Shown here: piece after piece, positions 10,796 to 20,667 of the stretch
Position numbering within the stretch: the first letter of the stretch is position 1
Layout of the letters: the number at the start of each line of letters is the position of its first letter
NCBI GenBank assembly: GCA_015852425.1
Contig: JAAAIG010000218.1
Coordinates: 9,743-47,853, forward strand
Reading direction: 5' to 3'
Length of the DNA: 38,111 nucleotides
From: Gryganskiella cystojenkinii
Taxonomy: Eukaryota > Mortierellomycota > Mortierellomycetes > Mortierellales > Mortierellaceae
Position numbers and translations under genes: made by a program
Notes under the pieces: model-generated
Databases searched by the model: none
Told to the model about the DNA's origin: nothing
The model's input: only the letters and a program-made list of their open reading frames with translations

Positions 10796-12448
10796 ATGAA
10801 CTACAACGAGTTTAATGCAAAGAACTCATCGCAGCTCTCGGTTATTCTCCGAAGTTACTGGAGGGGACGGAGGGTATGATTGGCGACCTCCTTGATTTAA
10901 ACATGACCGAGATCAGGGTTCGACCGTTGAGAAGAAAACAGTAGTTAACCGTCGTATTTTATTTTTTTTTTGTCTGTGGTTTTCAAACCATTTAGTACGT
11001 TTTTATGATACCAGCAGTGTTGGGCATCTGGACCTTCTTCCTTATTATCTCCCGTATCTCAAGCTACGATGGCAAGTATATATTACGCATACATATCGTG
11101 GGATCTCTGTGCCTAATGCAGTGCCGGATTGAGTGAATTCTTTGTGCGATCTTGTTGAACAGTGTTCCTGACCACCTCCCTTAAAAATTTTTTTTTGTCG
11201 CAAATAGATCCTGAACATACCCTTGAAACAAAGCATACCGAACATTCGTCAGCGATCAAACCCCTCATCCTCAACCCTCTCCCACCACAGGATTACATGT
11301 CTCAATGGCCCCCAAACATCCGGAAACCGCTTTGTATGCCAAAAATCTTTGTCTACCCGGACAGTCCCAAGATGGGTGACTTCCAGGTCAGGGAGGTAAA
11401 ACCTATGGGCACCAACTACATCGGAGAGCAGATCCTTCTCAAACAACTTCGGGACAAGACCTCAGATGTCTATAAGAATTACGTGACCGAGAACCCCGAC
11501 GAGGCCGATTTCTTTTATATTCCTTTCCTCGGATCCAAGTACCTCTGCGATTGTTGGTTCACTCAGGGAATCAAAGGCGACTGTGATGTCGATGAACTCT
11601 ACGTCGCACCGATGATGCGTCATATTCAACAGGACTGGCCCTACTGGAACCGAACACAAGGTCGGGACCATATCATCACCCACCCCATGGACAGCGCCTC
11701 GAACTATTACAAGTTCAAGGATATCATGGCGAATGCGACATTTTTGACCGTAATTGGCGACAAGCGAGTGTCTGCGGGTGTCAATGGTCGTTCCCGTCGG
11801 TATGGTGACATTGTCATCCCATCTGCTACAGCGCTCTTGAACCTGGTCGAGAACATGGTCCCCGAACGCTACTTGACCGCGGATGGTCAGCCCTTGAAGG
11901 GTAAACGTGATACGCTTGCGGTTTTTGCCGGTGGCTACCAGGACGTCAAACCTGAAGATGTGTACTCGGCCGGCATTCGATCTCTATTCTTCAATGGATT
12001 GGACGCTCAACCCGATTATCAGTTTGCAAAGGTTTGGGATAATGACGTCTATATCGAGAAATTGGTCCATTCTCGGTACGGTCTCGCGCCCCAGGGTCAT
12101 ACCCTGGACACAACCCGTATCTGGGAATACCTAGCTTTTGGTGTCATCCCTGTCATTATTGCCGATGGTATCATTGAGCCGTTCGAGGATGATCTGGACT
12201 GGGACAGTTTCTCTGTTCGGGTTCGACGCGACGATGCCCACAGACTCGATGAAATCTTGAGATCGATCTCGGACAAGGAATACGAACGCAAGCGTCAAAC
12301 ACTTTGGAAGTATGGTCGTCAGTCGTTATTGACCAAGGATGCGTGGCACTTTATTGTGCGATCCCTTTGCAGAAAGGGTCGTCTGGAAGGCCAACGGACC
12401 CTCAGCCGCGATCAACATACTCCCTTGGAGGCGTCAGCTTCTGTATAA
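10796..12448 (+). CDS. Exostosin family glycosyltransferase (GT47), copy A
   Basis: Three exons, 10796-10873, 10996-11071 and 11208-12448, give 464 residues. Exon 1 is a short basic cytosolic tail (MNYNEFNAKNSSQ...RGRR). Exon 2 encodes one transmembrane anchor (YVFMIPAVLGIWTFFLIISR). Exon 3 carries the stem and the exostosin domain, with PPNIRKPLCMPKIFVYPDSP, NPDEADFFYIPFLGSKYL and the C-terminal LAPQGHTLDTTRIWEYLAFG, VIPVIIADG and EPFEDDLDW, the most diagnostic GT47 blocks. A type II Golgi enzyme building cell-wall or glycoprotein glycans is likely; the sugar is unknown. The second intron needs a GC donor (GATG then GCAAGT), the only choice I found that keeps the frame. Copy B at 36221-37984 has the same exon plan and strong similarity. 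Confidence 0.88.
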
Positions 12449-13111
12449 CAGTCATTGTCCTTTTTGTTTGTATGTCAAGTCATGTCCGCCGAGAACGCCT
12501 CAGTATAGGACCACAAAAATATTGCAACGAAGCCACCATGAGCCATTTAGAACCGAATATAAAAGCATCATTTTACATTTTTGATATGTCCATGTTCTGC
12601 CTTGCCAACAAAAATGGATGACCCACTTGTTCACATATCCTTGGACTTGGAGGGGCAAGCAAGCTTTGACCAAACATAGAAAGAGGCGCAGAAATAATCG
12701 TGGCTACGAACAACACGAGGCACATAAATTTTTTTTCTTTTCGTTTTGGTATAAGCCTCTCTATAGTGTTCTATGCAAAGTCCCCATGAGACTAAGGCCA
12801 CTCCAATTTTATCGCCAGGGAGTTGCAAAGGTGGAGCGGCGATGGAGGCTTCATGGTTCGGGAGGCCAGGTCATGATCTATTTATGTTGATCGAATGGAG
12901 AAAGCATAAGCGCATGAGCTGGGCAATAAGGCAAAAGAGTAAAGGCCTCGAGGTCCAGAATAAAAAGACAACTCTCTCTCTCTCTTTTTTTTTTCTTGTC
13001 TCTGTCCACAAACTCACACTAGTCTCTCCTTCAAATCTCTTTTGCGCATCCTCAAACACCACCTCCAAAGAACAATTACAATCATCAAACAAGAAAAAGC
13101 ACAAGTTAGTC
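12449..13111. other. Intergenic region exostosin A to Thr-rich gene
   Basis: About 660 bp. The second half is probably the Thr-rich gene promoter: a TATTTATG element near 12879-12886, a CT-repeat and poly-T run at 12972-12996, then an A-rich leader up to the ATG. The Thr-rich frame stays open upstream to about 12773, but that extension has promoter-like composition. No other gene is supported. Confidence 0.45.
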
Positions 13112-13726
13112 ATGAGTAACCTCGCCGTTTCCCAAATCTACAAGCCTTTAACTACTGTCGTGCCCATCAGGTCGACATCTAGGGTTTCAGTCAAGCCTGT
13201 TGCGGTCACGGCGACTACATCCCGCTCGTTTACCCATTTTCCCGTCCTTCCCTCTTACCATAAGCTCGAGCCTCTGGTCACGCATGGTATCACCTACTTC
13301 CCTGTCATCATGACCCATGCGCCGATCGCAACAACAACTAAAACAGCAACAACAACGAAGAGAGCAACAGCGAAGACAGCAACTACAACGAAGAGAGTAG
13401 CAACAACGAAGAGAAGAACAACAGCGAAGAGAGCAACAACAGCGAAAACAGCAACAACATCGAAAACAGCAACAACAGCGAAACCAGCAACAAGAACGAC
13501 AACTGCTACAACTACTACAACCACTACAACTACTACAACCACTACAACTACTACAAAAAAACCAACATCAACCACGGTCTCCTCAAAAGGCACGAAGGCC
13601 TCCGAGAGCCCCATCCCGGCCAACGAGCCCGGGAAAAAAAACACTGCGAGTCCTCTCAAGACACGAATGACACTTTTGACCTTCGCCATTGTCATCTTGC
13701 CTGCCATCCTTATGAACGCTCTTTGA
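13112..13726 (+). CDS. Thr/Ala/Lys-rich repeat protein with C-terminal hydrophobic tail
   Basis: Single exon, 204 residues. Residues 1-71 are non-repetitive. Residues 72-130 are imperfect Ala-Thr-Thr-Lys/Arg repeats, followed by 16 consecutive Thr at 13508-13555. The C-terminus (about 185-204) is hydrophobic and ends ILPAILMNAL. This resembles a mucin-like, heavily O-glycosylated wall or surface protein, and the tail resembles a GPI-attachment signal or a tail anchor. No N-terminal signal peptide is present at this start, which argues against a standard GPI protein unless an upstream exon exists. The ATG was chosen because an A-rich leader precedes it. The 3' end and downstream DNA are repeated at 16376-16582. 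I recognise no specific family. Confidence 0.6.
   Translation: MSNLAVSQIYKPLTTVVPIRSTSRVSVKPVAVTATTSRSFTHFPVLPSYHKLEPLVTHGITYFPVIMTHAPIATTTKTATTTKRATAKTATTTKRVATTKRRTTAKRATTAKTATTSKTATTAKPATRTTTATTTTTTTTTTTTTTTTKKPTSTTVSSKGTKASESPIPANEPGKKNTASPLKTRMTLLTFAIVILPAILMNAL
13328..13555 (+). repeat. Coding tandem repeat, ACA/ACT/GCA-rich
   Basis: Trinucleotide-type repeats (AACAACNGC units) within the Thr-rich gene. They end in an 18 bp unit, ACAACTACTACAACCACT, present about 2.7 times at 13508-13555. Such tracts are prone to length change by slippage. The opposite strand is consequently open and Val-rich, which is a shadow. Confidence 0.9.
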
Positions 13727-13943
13727 GTTGAAGTTGACAAGAACACCTCTCTTTGGAGCGAAAGATTGATAAGAAATCCCACCCTTTGTACGAATGACGA
13801 GAAAAGCTTCAAGTAGGCTAGACAAAAAAAAAATAAAGAAAAGGACTCAAAGTGGTTTTGCTGGCTGAAAAAAAGAAGCTTTTGTTATCCTATTTTACAT
13901 GGATTGAGTGGTTCATTTTGAAGCACAGCACAATACCCACAAC
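13712..13943 (+). repeat. Direct repeat, copy 1
   Basis: Starts at the last codons of the Thr-rich gene (ATGAACGCTCTTTGA) and covers its 3' flank. Shared blocks with 16376-16582 include GATAAGAAATCC, CTTTGTACGA, a CAAGTAG-CTAGACAAAAAAA stretch, CTTTTGTTATCCT and ATGGATT followed by AGTGGTT, all in the same order and orientation. Copy 1 is longer because copy 2 lacks about 30 bp after the stop codon. Confidence 0.85.
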
Positions 13944-14164
13944 CTTCGTTGCAAATTACGATTTGACGCGTTTAAGTTGCGCCACACGAGCTGACACGTT
14001 TGAGTTTCACGAACCTTCTTCCATTCATCGACTTTCATCACTTTCATTCCTCTTTTTTCTTTCATCGTCTTCATTCTGTTTTTTTCCCTTTCATTCCTTT
14101 CATCATTTCTCCCCCGTATTCCTTCCATTCCTTTCATTCTTCGGTCCTCATTCAAGAAATTAAA
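13727..14164. other. Intergenic region Thr-rich gene to Hsp70-like gene
   Basis: About 440 bp. The first half is direct repeat copy 1. The second half, roughly 14030-14150, is a pyrimidine-rich tract with repeated CATTCCTTT-like words, probably the transcription start region of the Hsp70-like gene. No gene is evident. Confidence 0.5.
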
Positions 14165-16033
14165 ATGGCTGCCTCGAAAGGACTGGTCACAATTCTGGTT
14201 ACTTTGATCGTTTTGCCCTTCATATTGGTAGCAATTACGTCGGCTGCTCCTCGCAGAGCTGCACCTACGACGCTCGCTATAGGTGAGAATACTTTTATCG
14301 AAATGAACGCTCTGCTTCCTTTCCACCTGACTGCGGTATCATCGGACTGACCATCATCTACACGTTTTTCACTAGAGGTTGGATCTCAGACCACGCGCAT
14401 GAGCGTCGTTGGTGACACTGGCCTACCGAAACTTATATCTTTGGGTCCAGGGACATTATCCGCGCCTAGGCCATTGGAATCCTTGTGGTCAACCGAAGGG
14501 TTCCTATTGATCAAAGATGGCACGGATGAATCGTTTTATGTGCACCCGTTCAACACACTCTTCAATATGGAACATCCTGTCGCATTTACCGCACAGAATC
14601 TTTCTGGAGCCAGACCAAATCTTACCGGATATCAGGCATTGACTCTCAAAGAAATAACAACCAAGTACCTGACAGGATTAAAAACCTTGGCAGAGACTAT
14701 CATTGGTCGGAATATCACCCTTTTTTCTGTAGTCATGCCTGGTGGAAATGGAATCCGAACAGTGGAAGAGCATGCCTTCGATTGGAGGAACTATACCCTT
14801 CTTTCTACAGTCATAACCGATGGTGATGACCCCGAGGAGAGTCGAAGGGCTGCTCTAACTGATGCCGCTACCGCCAGGGAACCGGTGCCAAGATTCGCAT
14901 TACGGCTCCCTTCGAAATCCATTGCCGCAGCCTCCGGATTCTATAATGGAATGGAGTACGATCAAACGATTCTTGTCTATCGTCTAGGTCGCTCGACGTT
15001 CGAGGTATCTGTCTTGTCACAATGGGAAGGCTTCTTTGACATCCTGTCGTCCGTCTATGAGCCGCACCTTGGAGGAAACAATTTCAATAGGCGTGTCATC
15101 GATCATTTACTCCAGAATCATCAAAAAAAGACTCTCCAGGACCTATCCAGTGACGACAACTTAATGATTCGCTTGGAGCGCGAAGTTGAAAAGGTGAAGA
15201 TAGCCCTATCCTCTCGAAACTCGGTTCGCATCGAAATCGAATTATTCCACATTGGCGGCCAAGACTTTTCTGAAGCGCTGACTCGCTCTCAGTTTGAGAA
15301 TCTCAATAGAGATCTCTTTATGAGAACCATCTCGGCCATAGATCGGGCAATCGAAGACTCCACCATAGGAATCAAGGATAATATCCAAGACATTGTCCTA
15401 TCCGGTGGGTCTTCTCATATCCCTTTCCTGCAGTCGGCCCTAAAGGATTATTTTGGATGGGAAAAAAATTACCAAGGTTTGGACCACCCAGAGACCGTGA
15501 CGGTGTTTGGTGCAGCAAGACTCGGTCAACGGGCGCAACACGACATGGGAAATGATGGGATTTGCTGTTTAGAGGACAGTCCATTATCCCTTGGCATAGA
15601 GACAGCAGGTGGAGTGATGTTCAGATACTCCGATCAGAATGGGGAGTTCAACAAAATGCTTACATTTTCCACAGCGATGGATAACCAGGATCGGGTCGTC
15701 ATCCGCGTCTTTGAAGGAGAGCGAGCACGGACGAGCCAGAATGCGTTTCTCGGCGGAATTGAGCTCTCGGGAATTTCCCTGGCTCCCAAAGGCGTTCCAC
15801 AGATACGTGTGAGACTGAATTCTCCCTCATGCGGCAACTCGCTCTATCTGACTGTCATGGACGTGGCTAGTAAGAGGATAAACGCTACAACAATTACACC
15901 TCGATCCGCATACGTGCATCGTAAAGAGATAAATAGCAAGAAGGCTGAAGGAAAAGCGTTTGAGCAGGAAGATAGACAGATATGGGAGAATGCAGAGGCA
16001 GCGGGCACAATGACACTTCTACCAGCACAGTAG
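14165..16033 (+). CDS. Divergent secretory-pathway Hsp70-like protein
   Basis: Two exons, 14165-14282 and 14376-16033, give 591 residues. Residues about 7-27 are a hydrophobic signal peptide followed by Ala/Pro/Arg, so the protein enters the ER. Hsp70 blocks follow in order: HPFNTLFN, HLGGNNFN (270-273 HLGG), LSGGSSHIPFLQ (381 on), DSPLSLGIETAGG (ending 452), and LSGISLAPKGVPQIRV in the substrate-binding domain. By hand alignment the nucleotide site is eroded: the phosphate-1 loop DLGTT reads EVGSQ, and phosphate-2 DLGGGTFD reads RLGRSTFE (239-250), losing the catalytic Asp and two loop glycines. The lid is short and there is no HDEL-type ending. Five N-glycosylation sequons fit an extracytosolic location. 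It is probably a pseudo-chaperone or specialised ER/secreted relative. It lies between direct repeats. Confidence 0.85.
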
Positions 16034-16701
16034 ACACTTCTTATTTATTTATTACTCTTTTCTACCTACATGACAATTTTTTTCAAAACCTTGCAGACGC
16101 TGCCTCCCAGAACAAAGGCTAAGAAGTATGAGAGGAAGCTGTAGTCCTGAGAGGCGGGGACTCGGACTCAGGCATGGTCTTGTTGGGACTTTTCTTTCCT
16201 CTTACACTCGTTTTCTTACTCGAGGCAAAAATTTCTCCAATCAAGTGTGAGACTAGCAGTTGCCATCATACGTTTCGCAATGGAAATTTCGGCAGTGTAT
16301 ACGCTCACTCCGAAATCTTCATATCGGTACAAGGTAAAAAAGAGGGGGCATGGGAGACACACAGAGAGAGAGAGCATGAACGCTCTTTGAAGTGAAAGGC
16401 CGATAAGAAATCCTTTGCTCTTTGTACGATTGACTAGAGAAGCATCAAGTAGACTAGACAAAAAAAATAAAAAAAAAAGTGGACGCAAAGTGGCTATACA
16501 TAGTGGGTAAAAAAATGGCAACTTTTGTTATCCTTTCCCTTATGGATTTAGTGGTTGATTTTGATGTACAACACCTGTGACCTCCCCCCCTCTGGCATAT
16601 TAAGAATAGTTGTTCCTTCATCTTACACTTTCGATCCTAGAATCTTCAATGATTATATTTTTTTCGTTATTATATTTTAGCATTCTCGTCTTTATTCCTA
16701 T
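16034..16701. other. Convergent intergenic region with repeat copy 2
   Basis: About 670 bp between the ends of the Hsp70-like gene (plus) and PSD1 (minus). It contains direct repeat copy 2 at 16376-16582 and AT-rich 3' flanks. A GA repeat at 16363-16374 precedes the repeat. No gene is supported; the frame around 16174-16395 is not recognisable. Confidence 0.5.
16376..16582 (+). repeat. Direct repeat, copy 2
   Basis: Degenerate second copy of 13712-13943, beginning with the same ATGAACGCTCTTTGA that ends the Thr-rich gene. Similarity does not continue upstream, so the rest of that reading frame is missing here. This marks it as the remnant of a duplicated gene end lying beyond the Hsp70-like gene. 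Confidence 0.85.
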
Positions 16702-18633
16702 CTATTCGATCTGTCCCAAGGCTTGACCCATCTTTACACGCTGACCTGGTTCAATCACAAACTTGAAGTTCTCAGGCGCCTCAAAGACCAACACAACGGT
16801 CGATCCCAATTTGAATCCTCCCATCTCTTCGCCGACATGAAGGGGTTGTCCGTTCAAGAGTCGACTCACGCCACTGTACACCATCTCTCCGTGACCACGT
16901 TTGTACCGATCTTCCCTCCGGTTCGTACGAAGTTCCTATGAAAATGGTATGAAAGACGACCAATAAAGTGAGAAATAAAATTTAAAAACATTTTAAAAAA
17001 TAAATAAAGAAGGGAGACTATAAAATTCGCGATTCACACATTTTCTTACCTTGTCAAAGTTCAAAACGATACTACCGACGTTCGTGGCGCCGACTGGGAC
17101 CATGGAGAAGAATCCATGACGCCATTTACCCAACAAAACGACACGCTCGTTCAACACAAACAGATCCTGCAATTGCTTCACCATCCAGGGCGAGACTGAA
17201 TACAACTCTCCAGAGAAATGACGTCTCGTCTCTGCAACCCAGTTGGTCGGTGAATGGAAACGATGGTAATCTCCCGGAGCGAGGTAGATCACGCAAAAGA
17301 ATAGAGCGTTACCAGGGCGCAACTTCAACTCTTCCATGTTCCCCTGTTGCTCGGCCGATTTCTTGTCAGCCTCCTCATCCTTGACCACGTTCCCGTCAGC
17401 ATCTTGTTTCTTGTGTTCTAAAGTCGCCTGCTTGTCATGACCCAACAGACTGTCGAGTGTATAGCTAATGCCATTGACCTCTGCGAATTCCTCTTCGTCA
17501 ACAATGTTGGCCGAGTGGGTAGCCTTGAGAATCTCGGCCGTTTCGCTTGCACGTTGGGATCCAAGGAAATCGTCCAAGGAATAAGACATGCCCTTGATCT
17601 GCTCGACTTTTGAACCATCCACCAAACCAAAGTGGAAAACTCGTCCATCTGAAGGCGAGGTCTATTCACAGAAGGAGAGATGTTTCCTGGTCAGAACAAA
17701 CTTTCCTTTTTTTTTTAAAAAAAAAAAGTCCACTTCGCCTTCTCATCAAGTCTTCGCGTCTTCTCTTACCAAGGTAGCATTGTAGTCAAGGGGACGGGCA
17801 CCATCCTTGAGTTCGCGGTAAAAGAATTCACTGAGGTTGTTGTAATTCTTCAAGTTGGGATCCTTCATCTCCTCGAGGTTACATCCAAAAATCCAGCTGT
17901 ACAGTTTGAAACCCGGCTCACGGAACCACATCGGCAACGTGATACTGTTGAATGCGCCCCAGAGTCTTGATATCGTCTTTAAAGGCAATTCACTGATAAC
18001 ATGGACCTAAGGCACAAAGTGGCGCAAAAAATATACAAGTCCATTAGTGCCAATAATGGCTAACTTTGATCCTGACGACGACAACCACGATGTTTTCCCT
18101 CTTTGTCGGAGATCCGAGACAAAAAAACATAGACCTACATGCCAAGGTCCAACAATGACGGCTTTGGAGATATCGTGTTCCCGCTCGATCTCACGTCTGA
18201 CAATCTTTTGGTATTGCAAAAAGGCGATGAAGGCGAGGCCGAGACCGATTGGGATAGGAGACCACTTCACGGGGGTACCCTTCCAGGCATCGACCACGCG
18301 ACCTAATTATAAAATAAAAAAATCCACAAGAAACAAATCGAGAGGGAAGGTCGCACGGTGTCAGGCACGAAAATAACAATTCCGCCGTAATTATTCTTTG
18401 ACGACATACGGATCCTGAGTGTCTTGTGCTGTTCTCTATTAGATCTTTTCCTTACTGGTAAAGGAGCCCTGCTTGGTGTTGGTTTCCTGAGAAAGGACCT
18501 TTCGAGAAGCATGAAATTGTCTCTGCATCTGAGGCAAGGTCATTTGGCGCATCGGCATGGCTCCGACAAGTCCCGGGCGACGGAGGACCATTCGCGAGAA
18601 TGGCAGCGACTGCCGCTGAAGTACTGCTTGCAT
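16702..18633 (-). CDS. PSD1: Phosphatidylserine decarboxylase, mitochondrial
   Basis: Converts phosphatidylserine to phosphatidylethanolamine at the mitochondrial inner membrane. Five exons (18633-18456, 18302-18139, 18006-17770, 17661-17050, 16935-16702) give 474 residues. The first 60 residues are basic and Met/Gln/Arg-rich, a matrix-targeting presequence. A membrane segment lies at about 74-90. The catalytic part shows TSPSDGRV with the processing Asp198, PGDYHRFHSP with the essential His, and LGST at 440-443, where self-cleavage before Ser442 makes the pyruvoyl cofactor. Exon 4 contains a similar motif twice, GMSYSLDDFLG and GISYTLDSLLG, separated by a charged insert. All introns are GT-AG. 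It lies 158 bp downstream of MCY1 on the same strand. Confidence 0.95.
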
Positions 18634-18791
18634 CCTGATGGTTTGCTTGTTATTGAATGTCAAAGAAAAGAGGAATGGGAAAACCGCGACTTTTTTCCCT
18701 TTTTCGGCCACAATGCAATGACAACCCGTTCATGGCCCTGACTGTGGCTGAGCAATGTTGTGTGACTTTGAATATATTTTTTATTGCTTTT

Positions 18792-20447
18792 TCACACGAT
18801 GAAATCGAGGTTATCAACCACGTCCTTGACTTCGAGACCTTGCTTGGCCAGGTATTCGTCATTCCTAGAAGGAAGAAAGAGTAAAAGTGGTTATTATGAT
18901 TAGCCAAAATGTATAGGTCCTGGACTTAAAAGATGATCCACTAAGCCCACCGTAGTCTTACCAGAACTTTGTCAGATGGCGTTGACCTGAATCGCAGAGC
19001 AAAGTAACGATGGTGTGACCCGGTCCAAGTTCGCGAGCGATCCTGACCGCACCCACACAGTTCACCGCGGAGGAAGAACCGATAAAGAGTCCCTCTTGGT
19101 GAACAAGGTACCGCGCCATGTCCACGGCCTCCTGATCCGTAACTCGAATTGCATCATCAATGAATCCCTCCGACATGGCAAAGTTGCGGGTCAACCGGTT
19201 GATCCCGACACCTTCAACAACCGTATCGACCTGATGACGTTTCCGCTTCCCTTCCTTTTCCGTGGGTGAGTACATGATGTTGTACTTGACTTTGTTGAAC
19301 AATCCGGATCCCTGAGGGTCGACAAGGTAGGTCCTGAGGTCCGGAAGCAAGGCCTTCAAGTATTTTGCAACTCCTGCGAGCGTGCCACCAGTGCCTGAAA
19401 ACAGACACACATAAGTAAATAGGAGTAAGGAGTGGTCAGTAAGCGATGACATGAAGAAGATTGCTGCGCTGGTGTACAAGGAGACGTTGAGAAGGTTGGT
19501 CTTACCAGCTCCCATGACAATCGCATCAACATTTCCTTTGGTCTGTCTGTAGATTTCGGGTCCCGTGGTGGTGAAATGAGCCTCAAAATTTGCCAGGTTC
19601 TCAAACTGATCAGCAAAGAACCCGGTCTTTTGATCCGATCCAGAGCTTTCCTTATCTTCTGCTCCAAATTCTTGTGCACGACGCTTGGCCAAGTTCACAA
19701 ACTGGTTCTTGTCCACGATACTGACAGGTCGGACCTTTTCGACATGAGCGCCGAGTTTTTCCAAGAGCTGAGATTTTTCAAGAGCAACGTCGTCCGGCAT
19801 GACGATCCAGGCGTTATAGCCACGGGCCTTGGCCATCATAGCGAGAGAAATACCCGTGGAGCCGACAGTGCCCTCAAAGATGGTTGATCCGTTTCCTGGC
19901 GTCAAAATATGTTCCTTCTCCGCGGTGTTGATCATGCTCAATGCCACGCGATCCTTTGTACTGCCACCAGGGTTCAAAAACTTGTAAAACGAGACATATA
20001 AAGAGAAAAAGTAGGAGGAGTACATATCAGTCTCCATTACTCCCTCATAAAGATGCAACGAAAATATTAAGCAAGCAAACACCCTTTATCATTTACCTCT
20101 GCCTTGGCGAGGATCTGGCATCCCGTGGCGTCACTCAGGGATTTGATCCGCATCATGGGCGTGTTTCCAATAAGACCCGCAACACCATCACAGATCAGGT
20201 GCTCTTGTTCGGCTTTGCCCTTGGGAAAGTGAATGAATTTGCTGATACTCTCGCCAATCGAGGATCGCCGCCGACTGTTGCGTCCAGCGTTTTTTGTTGA
20301 CGATGTAGAGTTGTTCTTTGAAGAAAAGTTCCCGAATCCAACGCGGGTCGTGGCCAGGACAATGGCGGTGGTTGAAAGGGTGAAAAAGACACCGATGGCA
20401 GCACCAATAGCGATGTGTTTGCTCCTGTCCGAGAGCGAGTCCAGCAT
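18792..20447 (-). CDS. MCY1: Mitochondrial cysteine synthase-like protein (Mcy1 type)
   Basis: PLP-dependent fold-type II enzyme related to O-acetylserine sulfhydrylase. Exons 20447-20097, 19980-19506, 19394-18962 and 18864-18792 give 443 residues. A hydrophobic segment at about 11-32 precedes a Ser/Arg-rich linker, the N-terminal anchor typical of the yeast Mcy1 (YGR012W) outer-membrane group. Then come GLIGNTPMMRIKSLSD, FLNPGGSTKDRVAL with the PLP lysine at 126, the subgroup-specific EGTVGSTGIS loop (EPTSGNTGI in classical enzymes), GAGTGGTLAGV for phosphate binding, and GSSSAVN. The altered loop suggests it may not be a conventional cysteine synthase. It shares a 220 bp divergent promoter with MSF1. 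Confidence 0.92.
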
Positions 20448-20667
20448 TGTGCAATGGCGATGGAGAATAAAGAGCTGAAACAGCAGAATGCAAGTTTCTT
20501 GTGCAACTAGTCATTGGGGACCTATTCTGTGGCTCAGCCCAAAACGGTAAACAGTCACACGATGCTCGGTTTCTATGGCGATATTTGAGGACACTTTTCC
20601 TCCGTTCGGAACTACCATTGCTGTTTAGCATTCAATCGAATTCCCGCACGCGAATCTCATTACAGTC
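20448..20667. promoter_or_regulatory. Divergent MCY1/MSF1 promoter region
   Basis: 220 bp between the ATG codons of two genes for mitochondrial proteins, so co-regulation is possible. I see no TATA box; an ATTGGGG sequence lies near 20513. Inferred from arrangement only. Confidence 0.5.

Noticed and set aside
10905..10935. GGTTCGACC resembling a tRNA B box
   Set aside because: It lies in exostosin A intron 1 with no matching A box, acceptor stem or cloverleaf around it.
12773..13111. Upstream in-frame extension of the Thr-rich protein
   Set aside because: It crosses a TATA-like element, a CT/poly-T start region and an A-rich leader, which look like promoter and 5' untranslated sequence.
13294..13812. 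A 172-codon minus-strand frame rich in Val
   Set aside because: It is the complement of the ACA/ACT/GCA repeats of the Thr-rich gene; such repeats keep the opposite strand open by composition alone.
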